From assembly GCF_006152065.1 (NCBI RefSeq), contig NZ_VDFW01000010.1, forward strand, positions 62,001-126,000: a stretch of DNA of 64,000 bases, read 5' to 3'. This document shows positions 29,937-39,135 of the stretch, in pieces. A program made the translations under genes and the position numbers. Numbering within the stretch: the first letter of the stretch is position 1; every line of letters starts with the position of its first letter. Below the pieces are notes generated by a model. That model searched no databases. It was not told the origin of the DNA and saw nothing but the letters and a program-made list of their open reading frames with translations. The stretch comes from Amycolatopsis alkalitolerans (GTDB lineage Bacteria; Actinomycetota; Actinomycetes; Mycobacteriales; Pseudonocardiaceae).

Positions 29937-32303
29937 ATGCGTATCGCGGTCATCGGCGGCGGCCCTGGTGGCCTGTACTTCGCGGCGCTGGCCAAGCAGT
30001 TGGGGCCACACCACGAGATCACCGTGTGGGAGCGCAACGCGGCCGACGACACGTTCGGATTCGGCGTGGTCTTCTCCGACGAGACCCTCGGCGGGATCGA
30101 ACACGCCGACGCCGCCGTCTACCGGCGGATGGAGCAGGAGTTCGCGCGCTGGGACGACATCGACGTGCATTACCGGGGCGAGACGATCACCAGCGGAGGC
30201 CACCGGTTCGCGGCGATGAGCCGCAAGCGGCTGCTGGAGATCCTGCAGGCGCGGTGCGCCGAACTCGGCGTCGCCGTGCGTTTCCGCACCGACGCTCCCG
30301 CCGTGGAGACCCTGGCCGCGACGCACGACCTCGTCGTCGCGGCGGACGGGCTCAACTCGACGGTGCGCTCGGCCTACGCCGGATCGTTCGCGCCGAGCCT
30401 CGACCGCCGGGCCTGCAAGTACATGTGGCTCGGCACCCGCAAGGTGTTCGACGCGTTCAAGTTCTACGTCAGCGAAACGCCCTACGGCGTGATGCAGGTG
30501 CACGGCTACCCGTTCGACTCCCACGGCAGCACGTTCATCGTCGAGATGAACGAAGACGTCTGGCGCGCGGCCGGATTCGACGTCTTCGCCGGGCACGAAC
30601 TGAGCCCCGGCGAGTCCGACGAGAAGTCCATCGAGCGGATCAAGGAGCTGTTCGCGGACGTCCTCGACGGCCACGAGGTGATGGCGAACAACTCAAAGTG
30701 GATCAACTTCACCACCGTGCGCAACGAGCACTGGCGGCATCGCAACGTCGTCCTCCTCGGCGACGCCGCGCACACCGCGCACTTCTCCATCGGGTCCGGG
30801 ACGAAGCTGGCCATGGAAGACGCGCTGTCACTGGCGGCCTGCCTGTTCGAGCACGACACGGTGGACGCCGCGCTGGAGGAGTACGAGACCGAGCGCAAGG
30901 CGGTCGTGCTTTCCACCCAGCGCGCGGCGCAGGCCAGCCTGGAGTGGTTCGAGAACCTCGGCCAGTACGTCGACCAGGACCCCCTGCAGTTCGGCTTCAA
31001 CATCATGACCCGCAGCCGCCGCGTCACCTACGAGAACCTGCGGCTGCGCGATCCGGAGTTCGTCGACCGGGTCAACGGCTGGTTCGCCGCGCGGCATCCC
31101 TCCCACCGCCCCGGCACGCCGCCGATGTTCCAGCCGTTCCGGATCGGCGAACTGGAACTGGTCAACCGGGTCGTGGTGTCCCCGATGGACATGTACCGCG
31201 CGACCGACGGCTTGCCGGACGACTTCCACCTGGTCCACCTCGGCGGCAAGGCGCTCGGCGGCGCCGGCCTGGTGATGACCGAGATGGTCTGCGTGAGCGA
31301 GCAGGGCCGGATCACGCCGGGCTGCACCGGGATCTGGACCGGCGCGCAGTCCGCGGCCTGGCGCCGGATCACCGGGTTCGTGCACGCCGAGACCCGCGCG
31401 AAGATCGGCATCCAAATTGGGCACTCGGGCCGCAAGGGCTCCACCAAGCTCATGTGGGAAGGCATCGACGAGCCGCTCGACGAGGGCAACTGGGAGGTCG
31501 TGGCGCCCTCGGCGCTGCCGTACCGGCCGGGCGTGAACCAGGTTCCCCGTGACCTGAGCGCGACCGACCTCGCGGCGATCAAGCGGCAGTTCACCGATTC
31601 GGCGAAGCTGGCCGACGACGCGGGATTCGATCTGCTCGAACTGCACTGCGCCCACGGCTACCTGCTCTCGTCGTTCATTTCCCCGGTCACGAACCGGCGC
31701 ACCGACCGCTACGGCGGCGATCTGGCGGCCCGGCTGCGGTATCCGCTCGAGGTCTTCCGCGCGATGCGCGAGGTGTGGCCGGCGCACAAGCCGATGACCG
31801 TGCGCATCTCCGCGACCGACTGGGTGGACGGCGGTATCACCGGCGACGACGCCGTGATCATCGCGCAGGCCTTCAAGGACGCGGGCGCCGCCGCGATCGA
31901 CGTGTCCTCCGGGCAGGTGACCCCCGATGAGACACCAGCCTTCGGCCGCTCGTACCAGACGCCGTTCGCGGACCGGATCCGCAATCAGGTCGGCATACCC
32001 ACCATCGCCGTCGGCGTCATCTCCTCCGACGACGACGTGAACTCGATCGTGCTCGCCGGGCGCGCGGATCTGTGCGCCCTCGGCCGGGTCCACCTCTACG
32101 ATCCGAATTGGACGCTGCACGCCGCGGCCGAGCAGGGCTACTCGGGTCCGGGAGCGACGTGGCCCGAACCGTGGCAGGCGGGCCGCCGCATGCCACGGAC
32201 CGGCCGCACCGACGGGCCCAAACCCCGGCTGGAACTGATCCGCGAAGGACAGCAGGGCACCCGCCACGACCGGTGGCGCCCTGCCGGAGGAGACGGCCGA
32301 TGA
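29937..32303 (+). CDS. 2-aminobenzoyl-CoA monooxygenase/reductase (two-domain)
   Basis: 788 residues in two halves. Residues 1-390 are an FAD monooxygenase (IAVIGGGPGGLYFAALA at the start; GDAAHTAHFSIGSGTKLAMEDA near 280). From about 395 the protein is an Old Yellow Enzyme-type FMN reductase (FRIGELELVNRVVVSPM; HCAHGYLLSSFISP). The family hydroxylates and then reduces 2-aminobenzoyl-CoA to a non-aromatic 2-amino-5-oxocyclohexenyl-CoA; salicylyl-CoA 5-hydroxylase shares only the first half. The complete second half therefore favours aminobenzoate. Start is ATG 29937 or GTG 29931; ATG gives better spacing from AAGGGA. ATGA overlap with the next gene. Confidence 0.9.
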   Translation: MRIAVIGGGPGGLYFAALAKQLGPHHEITVWERNAADDTFGFGVVFSDETLGGIEHADAAVYRRMEQEFARWDDIDVHYRGETITSGGHRFAAMSRKRLLEILQARCAELGVAVRFRTDAPAVETLAATHDLVVAADGLNSTVRSAYAGSFAPSLDRRACKYMWLGTRKVFDAFKFYVSETPYGVMQVHGYPFDSHGSTFIVEMNEDVWRAAGFDVFAGHELSPGESDEKSIERIKELFADVLDGHEVMANNSKWINFTTVRNEHWRHRNVVLLGDAAHTAHFSIGSGTKLAMEDALSLAACLFEHDTVDAALEEYETERKAVVLSTQRAAQASLEWFENLGQYVDQDPLQFGFNIMTRSRRVTYENLRLRDPEFVDRVNGWFAARHPSHRPGTPPMFQPFRIGELELVNRVVVSPMDMYRATDGLPDDFHLVHLGGKALGGAGLVMTEMVCVSEQGRITPGCTGIWTGAQSAAWRRITGFVHAETRAKIGIQIGHSGRKGSTKLMWEGIDEPLDEGNWEVVAPSALPYRPGVNQVPRDLSATDLAAIKRQFTDSAKLADDAGFDLLELHCAHGYLLSSFISPVTNRRTDRYGGDLAARLRYPLEVFRAMREVWPAHKPMTVRISATDWVDGGITGDDAVIIAQAFKDAGAAAIDVSSGQVTPDETPAFGRSYQTPFADRIRNQVGIPTIAVGVISSDDDVNSIVLAGRADLCALGRVHLYDPNWTLHAAAEQGYSGPGATWPEPWQAGRRMPRTGRTDGPKPRLELIREGQQGTRHDRWRPAGGDGR

Positions 32304-33451
32304 CGAACCTCAGCGCCGCGGAAAAGGCGTACGTGGACCGCATCCGCGAACTGGCGGCGACCGAACTGCTGCCGTTGACCGGAAAGGCCGGTGAAGGAAA
32401 GGTCAACCGCCCCCTCGTCACGGCCATGGGCACGCACGGACTGCTGCGCGACCTGTTCGGCGGGTCGCCGCAGGAACCGCCGAGCGACGCCGCGGCCATG
32501 CGCCTGTGCCTGCTGCGCGAGACCATCGCCGGGGTGTCCACCGAGGCGGAGACGGCGCTCGCCCTGCAGGGTCTTGGCAGCTACCCGATCCTCCAGTCCG
32601 GCTCCCCCGAAACCGTCGAGCGCTGGATTCCCGGAGTCGTGCGCGGCAGCACGGTCGCGGCTTTCGCGCTCACCGAGCCCGCTGCGGGCTCCGACGCCGC
32701 CGCGCTCGCCCTGCGCGCGGAGCCGGACGGCGACTGCTGGCGGTTGCACGGCGAGAAGATCTGGATTTCCAACGCCCCGGAGGCCGACGTCTACACCGTG
32801 TTCGCCCGCACCACGCCGGATGCGGGCGCGCGCGGCGTCACCGCGTTCGCGGTCCCCGGGGACGCCGAGGGCCTGTCCGGCGAGCACCTCGACCTGCTGT
32901 CGCCGCATCCGATCGGCCGGCTCCGCTTCGACGGTGTCCGCGTCGGGCGCGGCGACCTGCTCGGTGAGACCGGCGGCGGTTTCCGGGTGGCGATGCGCAC
33001 CCTCGACCTGTTCCGGCCCAGCGTGGGTGCTTTCGCGCTGGGCATGGCGCGGAGGGCACTCGACCTCACGCTCGACCACGTCTCGACGCGGCGTGCGTAC
33101 GGCGCACCGCTCGCGGCACAGCAGTCGGTCGCCCACACCCTGGCGGACCTCGCGACCCAACTGGAAGCGGCCCGGCTGCTCGTGTACGCCGCGGCGCGCG
33201 CCTACGACGCGGGAGCACCGCGCGGCGAGATCACCCGGTCCGCGGCGATGGCCAAGCTGTACGCGACCGAAGCGGCCCACACGATCGTCGATCAGTGCGT
33301 CCAGCTTCACGGAGCCCGCGCCCTCGAACGCGGCCACCCGCTCGAGCGTCTCTACCGCGACGTACGGGCTCCTCGCATCTACGAGGGCGCTTCAGAGGTG
33401 CAACGTTCGATCATCGCCCGCGAGCTGTTCAAGGAGAGGAACACCCCGTGA
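32300..33451 (+). CDS. Acyl-CoA dehydrogenase
   Basis: 383 residues with AFALTEPAAGSDAAAL and GEKIWISNAPEADVYTVFAR (FAD/substrate contacts), and the C-terminal LHGARALERGHPLERLYRDVRA. The catalytic base region YEGASEVQRSIIAREL is also typical. It likely oxidises the alicyclic CoA ester made from aminobenzoyl-CoA. It is coupled on both sides (ATGA before, GTGA after). Confidence 0.87.
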   Translation: MTNLSAAEKAYVDRIRELAATELLPLTGKAGEGKVNRPLVTAMGTHGLLRDLFGGSPQEPPSDAAAMRLCLLRETIAGVSTEAETALALQGLGSYPILQSGSPETVERWIPGVVRGSTVAAFALTEPAAGSDAAALALRAEPDGDCWRLHGEKIWISNAPEADVYTVFARTTPDAGARGVTAFAVPGDAEGLSGEHLDLLSPHPIGRLRFDGVRVGRGDLLGETGGGFRVAMRTLDLFRPSVGAFALGMARRALDLTLDHVSTRRAYGAPLAAQQSVAHTLADLATQLEAARLLVYAAARAYDAGAPRGEITRSAAMAKLYATEAAHTIVDQCVQLHGARALERGHPLERLYRDVRAPRIYEGASEVQRSIIARELFKERNTP

Positions 33452-34275
33452 CCCGTTTCAGGGCATCGGCTCCGCTGACCACGGACTGGAAGCATTTCGG
33501 CTTCACCGTCTCCGGCCCGGTCGCCACCGTCACGTTCAACCGGCCGGAGAAGCTGAACCCGCTCACCTTCTCCTCGTACGCGGACCTGCGCGACCTGCTC
33601 AGCGAGTTGCCGTACCACGAGCAGGTCAAGGTGCTGGTGATCCAGGGCGAAGGCCGCGGGTTCTGCGGTGGCGGCGACGTCAACGAGATCATCGGCGAGC
33701 TGATCAAGATGAAGGCCGGTGAGCTGATGAGGTTCACCAAGATGACCGGGGACGTCATCCGCGCCATGCGGGAGTGCCCGGTCCCGATCGTCGTGAAGAT
33801 CCAGGGCGTCGCCGCGGGTGCCGGCGCCGTCATCGCCCTCGCCGCGGACTTCCGCGTCGTCGGCCGATCCGGGCGCTTCGCGTTCCTGTTCACCAAGGTC
33901 GGCCTCTCCGGCGGCGACATGGGCGCGGCCTACCTCCTGCCGCGGGTCGTCGGCCTCGGCCGGGCCACCTCCCTGCTGATGCTGGGCGACACGATCGACG
34001 CCGAGACCGCCGACCGCTACGGCCTGGTCTCGCAGTTGACCGACGACGAAGGGCTCGACGCCGCCGTCACCGCGCTCGCCGGGCGCCTCGCCACCGGCCC
34101 GAGCCTGGCGCTCGCGCAGACCAAGTCGCTGCTGACCCGCGAGCTGGACATGTCGCTGTCGTCCTCGATGGAACTCGACGCGATGACGCAGGCGCTGCTG
34201 ATGACCACCGACGACCACGCCGAGTTCCACGCGGCCTTCAACGCGGGCCGCCGGCCGAACTGGAAGGGTCAGTAA
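33448..34275 (+). CDS. Enoyl-CoA hydratase/isomerase family protein
   Basis: 275 residues of the crotonase fold: NRPEKLNPLTF, the oxyanion loop GEGRGFCGGGDVNEI near residue 72, and VAAGAGAVIALAADFRV near 125. KVGLSGGDMGAAYLLPRVVG follows; usual hydratases carry a Glu in this loop (EVTLGIxPG...), while here SGGDMG has an Asp. This hints at a ring-hydrolysing or other variant reaction. It is the last gene of the aminobenzoyl-CoA operon, with its 3' end overlapping the cupin regulator by 7 bases. Confidence 0.87.
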   Translation: MTRFRASAPLTTDWKHFGFTVSGPVATVTFNRPEKLNPLTFSSYADLRDLLSELPYHEQVKVLVIQGEGRGFCGGGDVNEIIGELIKMKAGELMRFTKMTGDVIRAMRECPVPIVVKIQGVAAGAGAVIALAADFRVVGRSGRFAFLFTKVGLSGGDMGAAYLLPRVVGLGRATSLLMLGDTIDAETADRYGLVSQLTDDEGLDAAVTALAGRLATGPSLALAQTKSLLTRELDMSLSSSMELDAMTQALLMTTDDHAEFHAAFNAGRRPNWKGQ

Positions 34276-34805
34276 CTGGGCGGGGTCACGCTCACGAGGA
34301 ACCGCGTGGGTTCGCCCGACTCGTTGAGGAACCGGTGCGGCAGGTTCGAGTCGAAGTGGCAGCTGTCGCCCTCCGCGAGTTCGTGCCGCTCCCCCATCAC
34401 CTCGACGACGAGACACCCGGACAGCGCCACCACGCACTCCTCGGACGGATGGCCCCGCGGCTCGGTCGCGGACACCGAACCGGGTTCCAGGAGCGCCTCC
34501 AGCACCTCCAGCCGGCTCCCGCCCCGGGACGCACGGCTGTAGGTGATGGTCGAATGCGGTGAGCCGATCGTCGCCCGGTCACCGCGGCGGATCACCGCGA
34601 CCTTGCTGGGCTCCTCGTCCTGGAACAGGCTGAACAGCGGGATCTCGAGCACGCGGGCGATCTTGCGCATGGTCTCGAGGCTCGGGTCCGCGATCCCCCG
34701 CTCGACCTGGCTGATCAATCCGGAGGACACCCCGGCCCTGGTCGCGAGCTCGCGGACGGTCAAACCCCGGGAAACGCGGTAGTCGCGGATCCGGGTCTGG
34801 CTCAC
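34269..34805 (-). CDS. XRE-family regulator with C-terminal cupin
   Basis: 178 residues. Helix-turn-helix at about 6-60 (LTVRELATRAGVSSGLISQVERG), then a cupin domain (about 105-175; HPSEECVVALSGCLVVEV, SCHFDSNLPHRF). Such regulators bind a small ligand in the cupin. It is 9 bases downstream of the sodium symporter gene on the same strand, so it probably controls uptake and use of that solute. GTG start at 34805. Confidence 0.88.
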   Translation of the reverse strand: MSQTRIRDYRVSRGLTVRELATRAGVSSGLISQVERGIADPSLETMRKIARVLEIPLFSLFQDEEPSKVAVIRRGDRATIGSPHSTITYSRASRGGSRLEVLEALLEPGSVSATEPRGHPSEECVVALSGCLVVEVMGERHELAEGDSCHFDSNLPHRFLNESGEPTRFLVSVTPPSY

Positions 34806-34814
34806 CGCGATATC

Positions 34815-36293
34815 TTAGCCAGCCGTGGCCACGGGCGCGGGTGCGGCGGCCCGCGGCATGCCCACCGCCACCGCCTCGTCCGCCGGGGGCTTGGTGAACG
34901 GCGTGACCGCCAGCACCACGATCAGGTTGATCACGAGCGCCGGGATGCCCACCACCGTGCCGGCCGGGAACGCGGCCAGCGCGAGGTCCCCGAGCGCCGG
35001 CACACCCACGACGAGCCCGCCGGCCACGACGCCGCACACCAGCGCCGGGGCGGTGACGCGCCGCCACACCAGTGACAGCACGACCGCGGGCGCGAGCTGC
35101 CCGATCGCGCTGTACATGCTGGTCATGATGGTGACCAGTTGCTCGCTGCCACTGATCGACAGCAGCACGCCGAGCACCGTGAACACCACGACCCCGGCCC
35201 GCGCGGCGGCGAGCGAGCGGCCGCGGCCCCCGCCGAGCACGTTGCGGGTGAACAGGCTCGTGGCGGCCACGATCAGCACCGCGGTGGGCGCGAGCGCGAC
35301 CAGGATCCCGGCTCCCGCGAGCATCCCGATCACCGCGGGCGGGAAATGCTGGTGCACGAACATCAGCAGCGACTTGTTGGCCGCCGATCCGGACAGCTTG
35401 GGCAGGACGAGCAGCGCCGCGTAGGCGATGTAGATGATGGCGACGTAGAACAGCGAGTACAGCGGCTGGATGATGCTGTTCCGCCGGATCGTGGCGGCGT
35501 CCTTGGCGCTGAACGAAACCTGGAACTGGTGCGGCATGGCGAACGTCGCGGGCGTTAGCAGCAGGAAGCTCATCCACCACCACAGGTTCGTCTTCGCCGA
35601 ACCGCCGATACCCGGCACCGTGGCCGCGTCGGGGAACTTCCTTGCCACGCCGTCGAAAACGCCGCCGACCGACGTGACCCCGGCCGCCTTCGCCGCACCG
35701 ATCGCGATCACCAGGAGCGCGACCACGAGCAGCACGTCCTTGACGACGGCCACGAACGCCGCCGCCCGCAGGCCACCGGCGAGCGCGAACACCGCGACCA
35801 CGACCGCGCCGGCGATCAGGTAGATCTTGGGCGAGACGTCGAATCCGAGCAGGTTCTGCAGGATCAGCCCGAGCCCGGTCAGCTGGACGCGCATGTACAG
35901 CAGCAGGGCGATGATGCCGAAGAGCGCGACCACGCGGCCGAACCACGGCGACGAGAACCGCCGGGCGAAGTAGTCGCCCATGGTGAGCAGTTCGCCCTGC
36001 TTTCCGGCCTGCCAGATCCTCGGCACGATCCAGTATCCGGCCGCCGCGAACAGCACGACGGTGCCGAGCACGTAGAAGCCGGGCGCGCCGCCGCTGAACA
36101 CCCCCTGCGACGCACCGAGCAGGGCGAAGGTCGTGAACGTCTCGCCGACCAGCAGGAACCAGAACAGCGCCGTGCCGAGCCGGCGGCCGCCGACCGACCA
36201 TTCGGCGACGTCCATCCGCACGCCCCGCGCGGCCAGCAGGCCGCCGCCGAGCACCGCGCCGAGTGCGATCACCAACGCGATCGTGAGTGCCAT
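34815..36293 (-). CDS. Sodium:solute symporter (SSS family)
   Basis: 492 residues and about 13 membrane segments. SSS features include the segment-1/2 region SVGGRRLGTALFWFLLVGE, MGDYFARRF, and ALAGGLRAAAFVAVVKDVLL. The paired DUF3311 protein upstream is a common partner of this transporter type. Substrate unknown; its position opposite the aminotransferase/amidohydrolase operon suggests it imports that operon's substrate. Confidence 0.88.
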   Translation of the reverse strand: MALTIALVIALGAVLGGGLLAARGVRMDVAEWSVGGRRLGTALFWFLLVGETFTTFALLGASQGVFSGGAPGFYVLGTVVLFAAAGYWIVPRIWQAGKQGELLTMGDYFARRFSSPWFGRVVALFGIIALLLYMRVQLTGLGLILQNLLGFDVSPKIYLIAGAVVVAVFALAGGLRAAAFVAVVKDVLLVVALLVIAIGAAKAAGVTSVGGVFDGVARKFPDAATVPGIGGSAKTNLWWWMSFLLLTPATFAMPHQFQVSFSAKDAATIRRNSIIQPLYSLFYVAIIYIAYAALLVLPKLSGSAANKSLLMFVHQHFPPAVIGMLAGAGILVALAPTAVLIVAATSLFTRNVLGGGRGRSLAAARAGVVVFTVLGVLLSISGSEQLVTIMTSMYSAIGQLAPAVVLSLVWRRVTAPALVCGVVAGGLVVGVPALGDLALAAFPAGTVVGIPALVINLIVVLAVTPFTKPPADEAVAVGMPRAAAPAPVATAG

Positions 36294-36319
36294 GTCGCAG
36301 CCTTCCTGAGTTCTGTCAT

Positions 36320-36336
36320 AAGCGGCGGAGCCGCTT
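36320..36336. repeat. Short hairpin between DUF3311 and symporter genes
   Basis: AAGCGGCGGAGCCGCTT forms a 7-bp stem with a 3-base loop in the 105-base spacer. It could protect or attenuate the transcript; there is no T-run after it. Confidence 0.35.
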
Positions 36337-36398
36337 GCTGTGGGCCGTCAACCGGCACCGCTGCCCGCACCGCCACGCAAGCCAGGTTCGATGCACGA

Positions 36399-36632
36399 TC
36401 AAAGCCGGTCGAGGTCGCCGTTGCGGCGGTCGATGACGTACACCGCGCCGATGCAGACCGTGCCGATGAGCACGCCCACCGTCATCCACACCAGCAGGAA
36501 CGGGATCGAGCCGAACGCGAATTCGATGCGGCCGACCAGCGGGAGGGCCGCGATGCACCACAGGAACGGCACGGTCAGCAGCAACCAGTGCCATCGGCGG
36601 CGTGACCGGTCAGGGGGCTCGGCCCGGTTCAT
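36399..36632 (-). CDS. DUF3311 small membrane protein
   Basis: 77 residues with two membrane segments: LLLTVPFLWCIAALPLV and IPFLLVWMTVGVLIGTVCIG. This is the DUF3311 pattern, nearly always found before an SSS symporter and thought to be its accessory subunit. It is divergent from the aminotransferase gene, 66 bases away. Confidence 0.85.
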   Translation of the reverse strand: MNRAEPPDRSRRRWHWLLLTVPFLWCIAALPLVGRIEFAFGSIPFLLVWMTVGVLIGTVCIGAVYVIDRRNGDLDRL

Positions 36633-36698
36633 CTCATCGCCTCCGTAGGTTAGTGTGCTTGAACATGAGCAGTGTGATTGAAGCTCCAGGGGGCGTCA

Positions 36699-37856
36699 AT
36701 GCGTGAAACAGGATCGAAACCGGTGACCCCCGAGGAGTTCCGGCGGCAGTTCCCGGCCCTGCGTGACACCACGCACCTGGCTTCCTGCAGCCAGGGCGCG
36801 ATCTCCGAGCACGTCACCGCGGCACTCTCCGAACTGGCGTACTCGCTGCGCCACCGCGGCGCGCCGTGGGATCTGTGGATGGCCGAGGCGGAAGCGGCGC
36901 GTACCGCGTTCGCGGCGCTGATCGGTGCTGACCCCACCGAGATCGCGCTGGTCCCGTCCGCCTCGGCGGGCGCGTTCCAGGCGGTCGGCGCGCTCGATCC
37001 CGCGCGGCGGCCCGTGCTGGTCTCGCCGCGCGCCGAGTTCCCCAGCGTCGGCCAGGTCTTCCACGCGCAGCAGCCATTCGGCGCGCGGGTGCGCTGGGTC
37101 GACGACGAGGCCATGCGGCGGCACGGCGTCGTCGAGGCGTACCGGGCGCAGATCGACGAGACCACGGCACTGGTTTCGATCCCGTTCGCTTTGTACTCCA
37201 ACGGTTCCCTGCAGCCGGTCGACGAGATCGCCAAGCTGGCGCGCGAGGCCGGGGCGCGCGTGTTCGTCGACGCCTACCAGGCGGCCGGGGTGCTCCCGGT
37301 CGACGCGCGCGAGATCGACTGCGACTACCTGGTGACCGGGTCCCTGAAGTACCTGCTCGGGCTTCCCGGGGTCGCGTTCCTGTTCGCGCGCGCGGGCGTC
37401 CCTGACGAGCGGCCGCCGCATCTGACCGGCTGGTTCGGCCGCGTCGACCCGTTCGACTTCGACGCCACCCGGCTCGATTTCCCCGCCGAGGCAAGGCGGT
37501 TCGAGTCGGGCACGCCCGCCGTCCCCTCGCTGTACGCGGCGCGTGCGGGCCTCGAGACCCTCGCCACCCTCGATCAGGCGGAGGTCGCCGCTCACGTGTC
37601 CGATCTGGTCCAGACCGCGACGGCACGGCTGACCGCGGCCGGCGAGGAGCTGTCCCCTCCCCTGCCCGGCGCCCGCCCGGGACCGCAGGTGGCCATTGTG
37701 GACGATGACCCGGAAGGTCTGGCCCGCTTCCTCGCCGGGCGCCGGATCGTCACCAGCCCCCGCGGGCGGATCCTGCGCCTTTCCTGGCACTACTACAACA
37801 ACCATGATGACATCGACGCCGTCGTCGCCGCGCTGGCCGAAGCGAGGAACCGATGA
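36699..37856 (+). CDS. Class-V aminotransferase-fold PLP enzyme
   Basis: 385 residues. PLP Lys is K217 in VTGSLKYLLGLPG, with D191 in VFVDAYQAAG holding the ring nitrogen. This is the class-V fold shared by cysteine desulfurases, kynureninase and isopenicillin epimerase. The typical kynureninase signature near the N-terminus is not clear, so no reaction is assigned. ATG 36699 has GGGGG upstream. First gene of a four-gene operon with an amidohydrolase, a cyclase and a ThDP enzyme (ATGA overlap with the amidohydrolase). Confidence 0.83.
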   Translation: MRETGSKPVTPEEFRRQFPALRDTTHLASCSQGAISEHVTAALSELAYSLRHRGAPWDLWMAEAEAARTAFAALIGADPTEIALVPSASAGAFQAVGALDPARRPVLVSPRAEFPSVGQVFHAQQPFGARVRWVDDEAMRRHGVVEAYRAQIDETTALVSIPFALYSNGSLQPVDEIAKLAREAGARVFVDAYQAAGVLPVDAREIDCDYLVTGSLKYLLGLPGVAFLFARAGVPDERPPHLTGWFGRVDPFDFDATRLDFPAEARRFESGTPAVPSLYAARAGLETLATLDQAEVAAHVSDLVQTATARLTAAGEELSPPLPGARPGPQVAIVDDDPEGLARFLAGRRIVTSPRGRILRLSWHYYNNHDDIDAVVAALAEARNR

Positions 37857-39112
37857 TCCTGACCGCCGCGCGCCTGCTCACCGCCGACGACGCCGAGATC
37901 ATCCCCGACGGCGCGGTCGCGGTCTCCGGCGGCGTCATCACCTACGCGGGCCCTCGCGCTCAGGCGCCGGACGGGCCGGTGCGCGCGCTCGGTGACGTGA
38001 CCTTGCTGCCGGGCCTGTTCGACTGCCACGTGCACCTGTGCATGGATCCCGCCGCCGAGCGGACCGACGCGAACACCGCCGAGGTGACCGATCCGGCGCC
38101 GATCCGGGCGCGCATGCTCGACAATGCCACCAGGTTGCTCGACGCCGGGATCACGACCGCGCGCGACCTCGGCGCGCCCGCGCCGCTCGGCACCGAAGTC
38201 CGCGATCTCCTCGCGGCCTCCGCGAACGCCACGCCCCGCATCCTCGCGGCGAACGCGCCGATCACGGTGCCCGGTGGCCACGCGTGGGCGATGGGCGGTG
38301 CGGCCGAGGGCGTCGCGGGCGCGGTCGAGCAGGTCCGGCGGCATGCGGCGGAACGGGTCGACGTCATCAAGGTGATGACGACCGGTGGCTTCATGACTCC
38401 CGGCACCGGTCCCGCCTTCGCGCGCTTCACCCTCGACGAACTGACCGCGCTCGTCGAGGAGGCGCATCGCCACGGGATCACCGTGACCACCCACGCGCTC
38501 GGCGTCGAAGGCATCGAACGCGCGGTCCGGGCCGGCGTGGACGGGATCGAGCACTGCGGTTGGGTCACCGAGGACGGCAGCCGGTTCGACCCGGACATCG
38601 CCCGGCAGATCGTGGACGGTGGCGTCGTCGTGTGCCCCACGATGAACGCCGCGTGCACGGCCGAGACGTACTTCTGCCCGTGGGACGAGCGCGAGCACGT
38701 GATCGGCAACCTGCGTGCGCTGCGCGCCGCGGGTGCCACGCTGGTCGCCGGCACGGACGCCGGCATCCCGCTCGTCCCGTTCGAGGATTTCGCCGACTGC
38801 CTCACGGTTTTCGCCGAGATCGGCATGACGCACCGCGAGGTCATCGCCTCGGCGACGAGCGTCGCCGCCGAGGCGTGCGGGCTCGGCGGGGTCACCGGCC
38901 GGCTCCGGCCGGGCCTGGCCGCGGACCTGATCGCCGTCCCCGGCGACCCGACCCGGGAGCTGACCGTGCTGCGCACGCCCGCGTTCGTCATGGCCCGCGG
39001 ACTCGGCCACCAGCCCCGCCCGCGGCAGGTTCCGGGCTCGACCGCGGACGCTCGCCGCCGTTTGCTGACTACGCTCACCACCGGCGCGGGCCGGACACCG
39101 GACCCCGCGTGA
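37853..39112 (+). CDS. Metal-dependent amidohydrolase (imidazolonepropionase-like)
   Basis: 419 residues. Metal-site motifs of the amidohydrolase superfamily: HVH in LFDCHVHLCMD, a possible carbamylated Lys in VDVIKVMTTGG, His in VTTHALG and IEHCG, and Asp in VAGTDAGIPL. It is close to the Xaa-Pro dipeptidase/imidazolonepropionase-related subfamily. The substrate is unknown. It is coupled to the aminotransferase gene by ATGA. Confidence 0.85.
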   Translation: MILTAARLLTADDAEIIPDGAVAVSGGVITYAGPRAQAPDGPVRALGDVTLLPGLFDCHVHLCMDPAAERTDANTAEVTDPAPIRARMLDNATRLLDAGITTARDLGAPAPLGTEVRDLLAASANATPRILAANAPITVPGGHAWAMGGAAEGVAGAVEQVRRHAAERVDVIKVMTTGGFMTPGTGPAFARFTLDELTALVEEAHRHGITVTTHALGVEGIERAVRAGVDGIEHCGWVTEDGSRFDPDIARQIVDGGVVVCPTMNAACTAETYFCPWDEREHVIGNLRALRAAGATLVAGTDAGIPLVPFEDFADCLTVFAEIGMTHREVIASATSVAAEACGLGGVTGRLRPGLAADLIAVPGDPTRELTVLRTPAFVMARGLGHQPRPRQVPGSTADARRRLLTTLTTGAGRTPDPA

Positions 39113-39135
39113 ACGTCCCGACCCCAGGAGGTCCC

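Noticed and set aside
28308-30674. 788-residue minus-strand frame opposite the ligase and monooxygenase
   Set aside because: Low-complexity shadow, rich in His, Arg, Asp and Gly; no recognisable domain.
36699-37856. Calling the class-V enzyme kynureninase
   Set aside because: It would fit anthranilate production, but the kynureninase N-terminal signature is not clear and the fold is shared by many enzymes.
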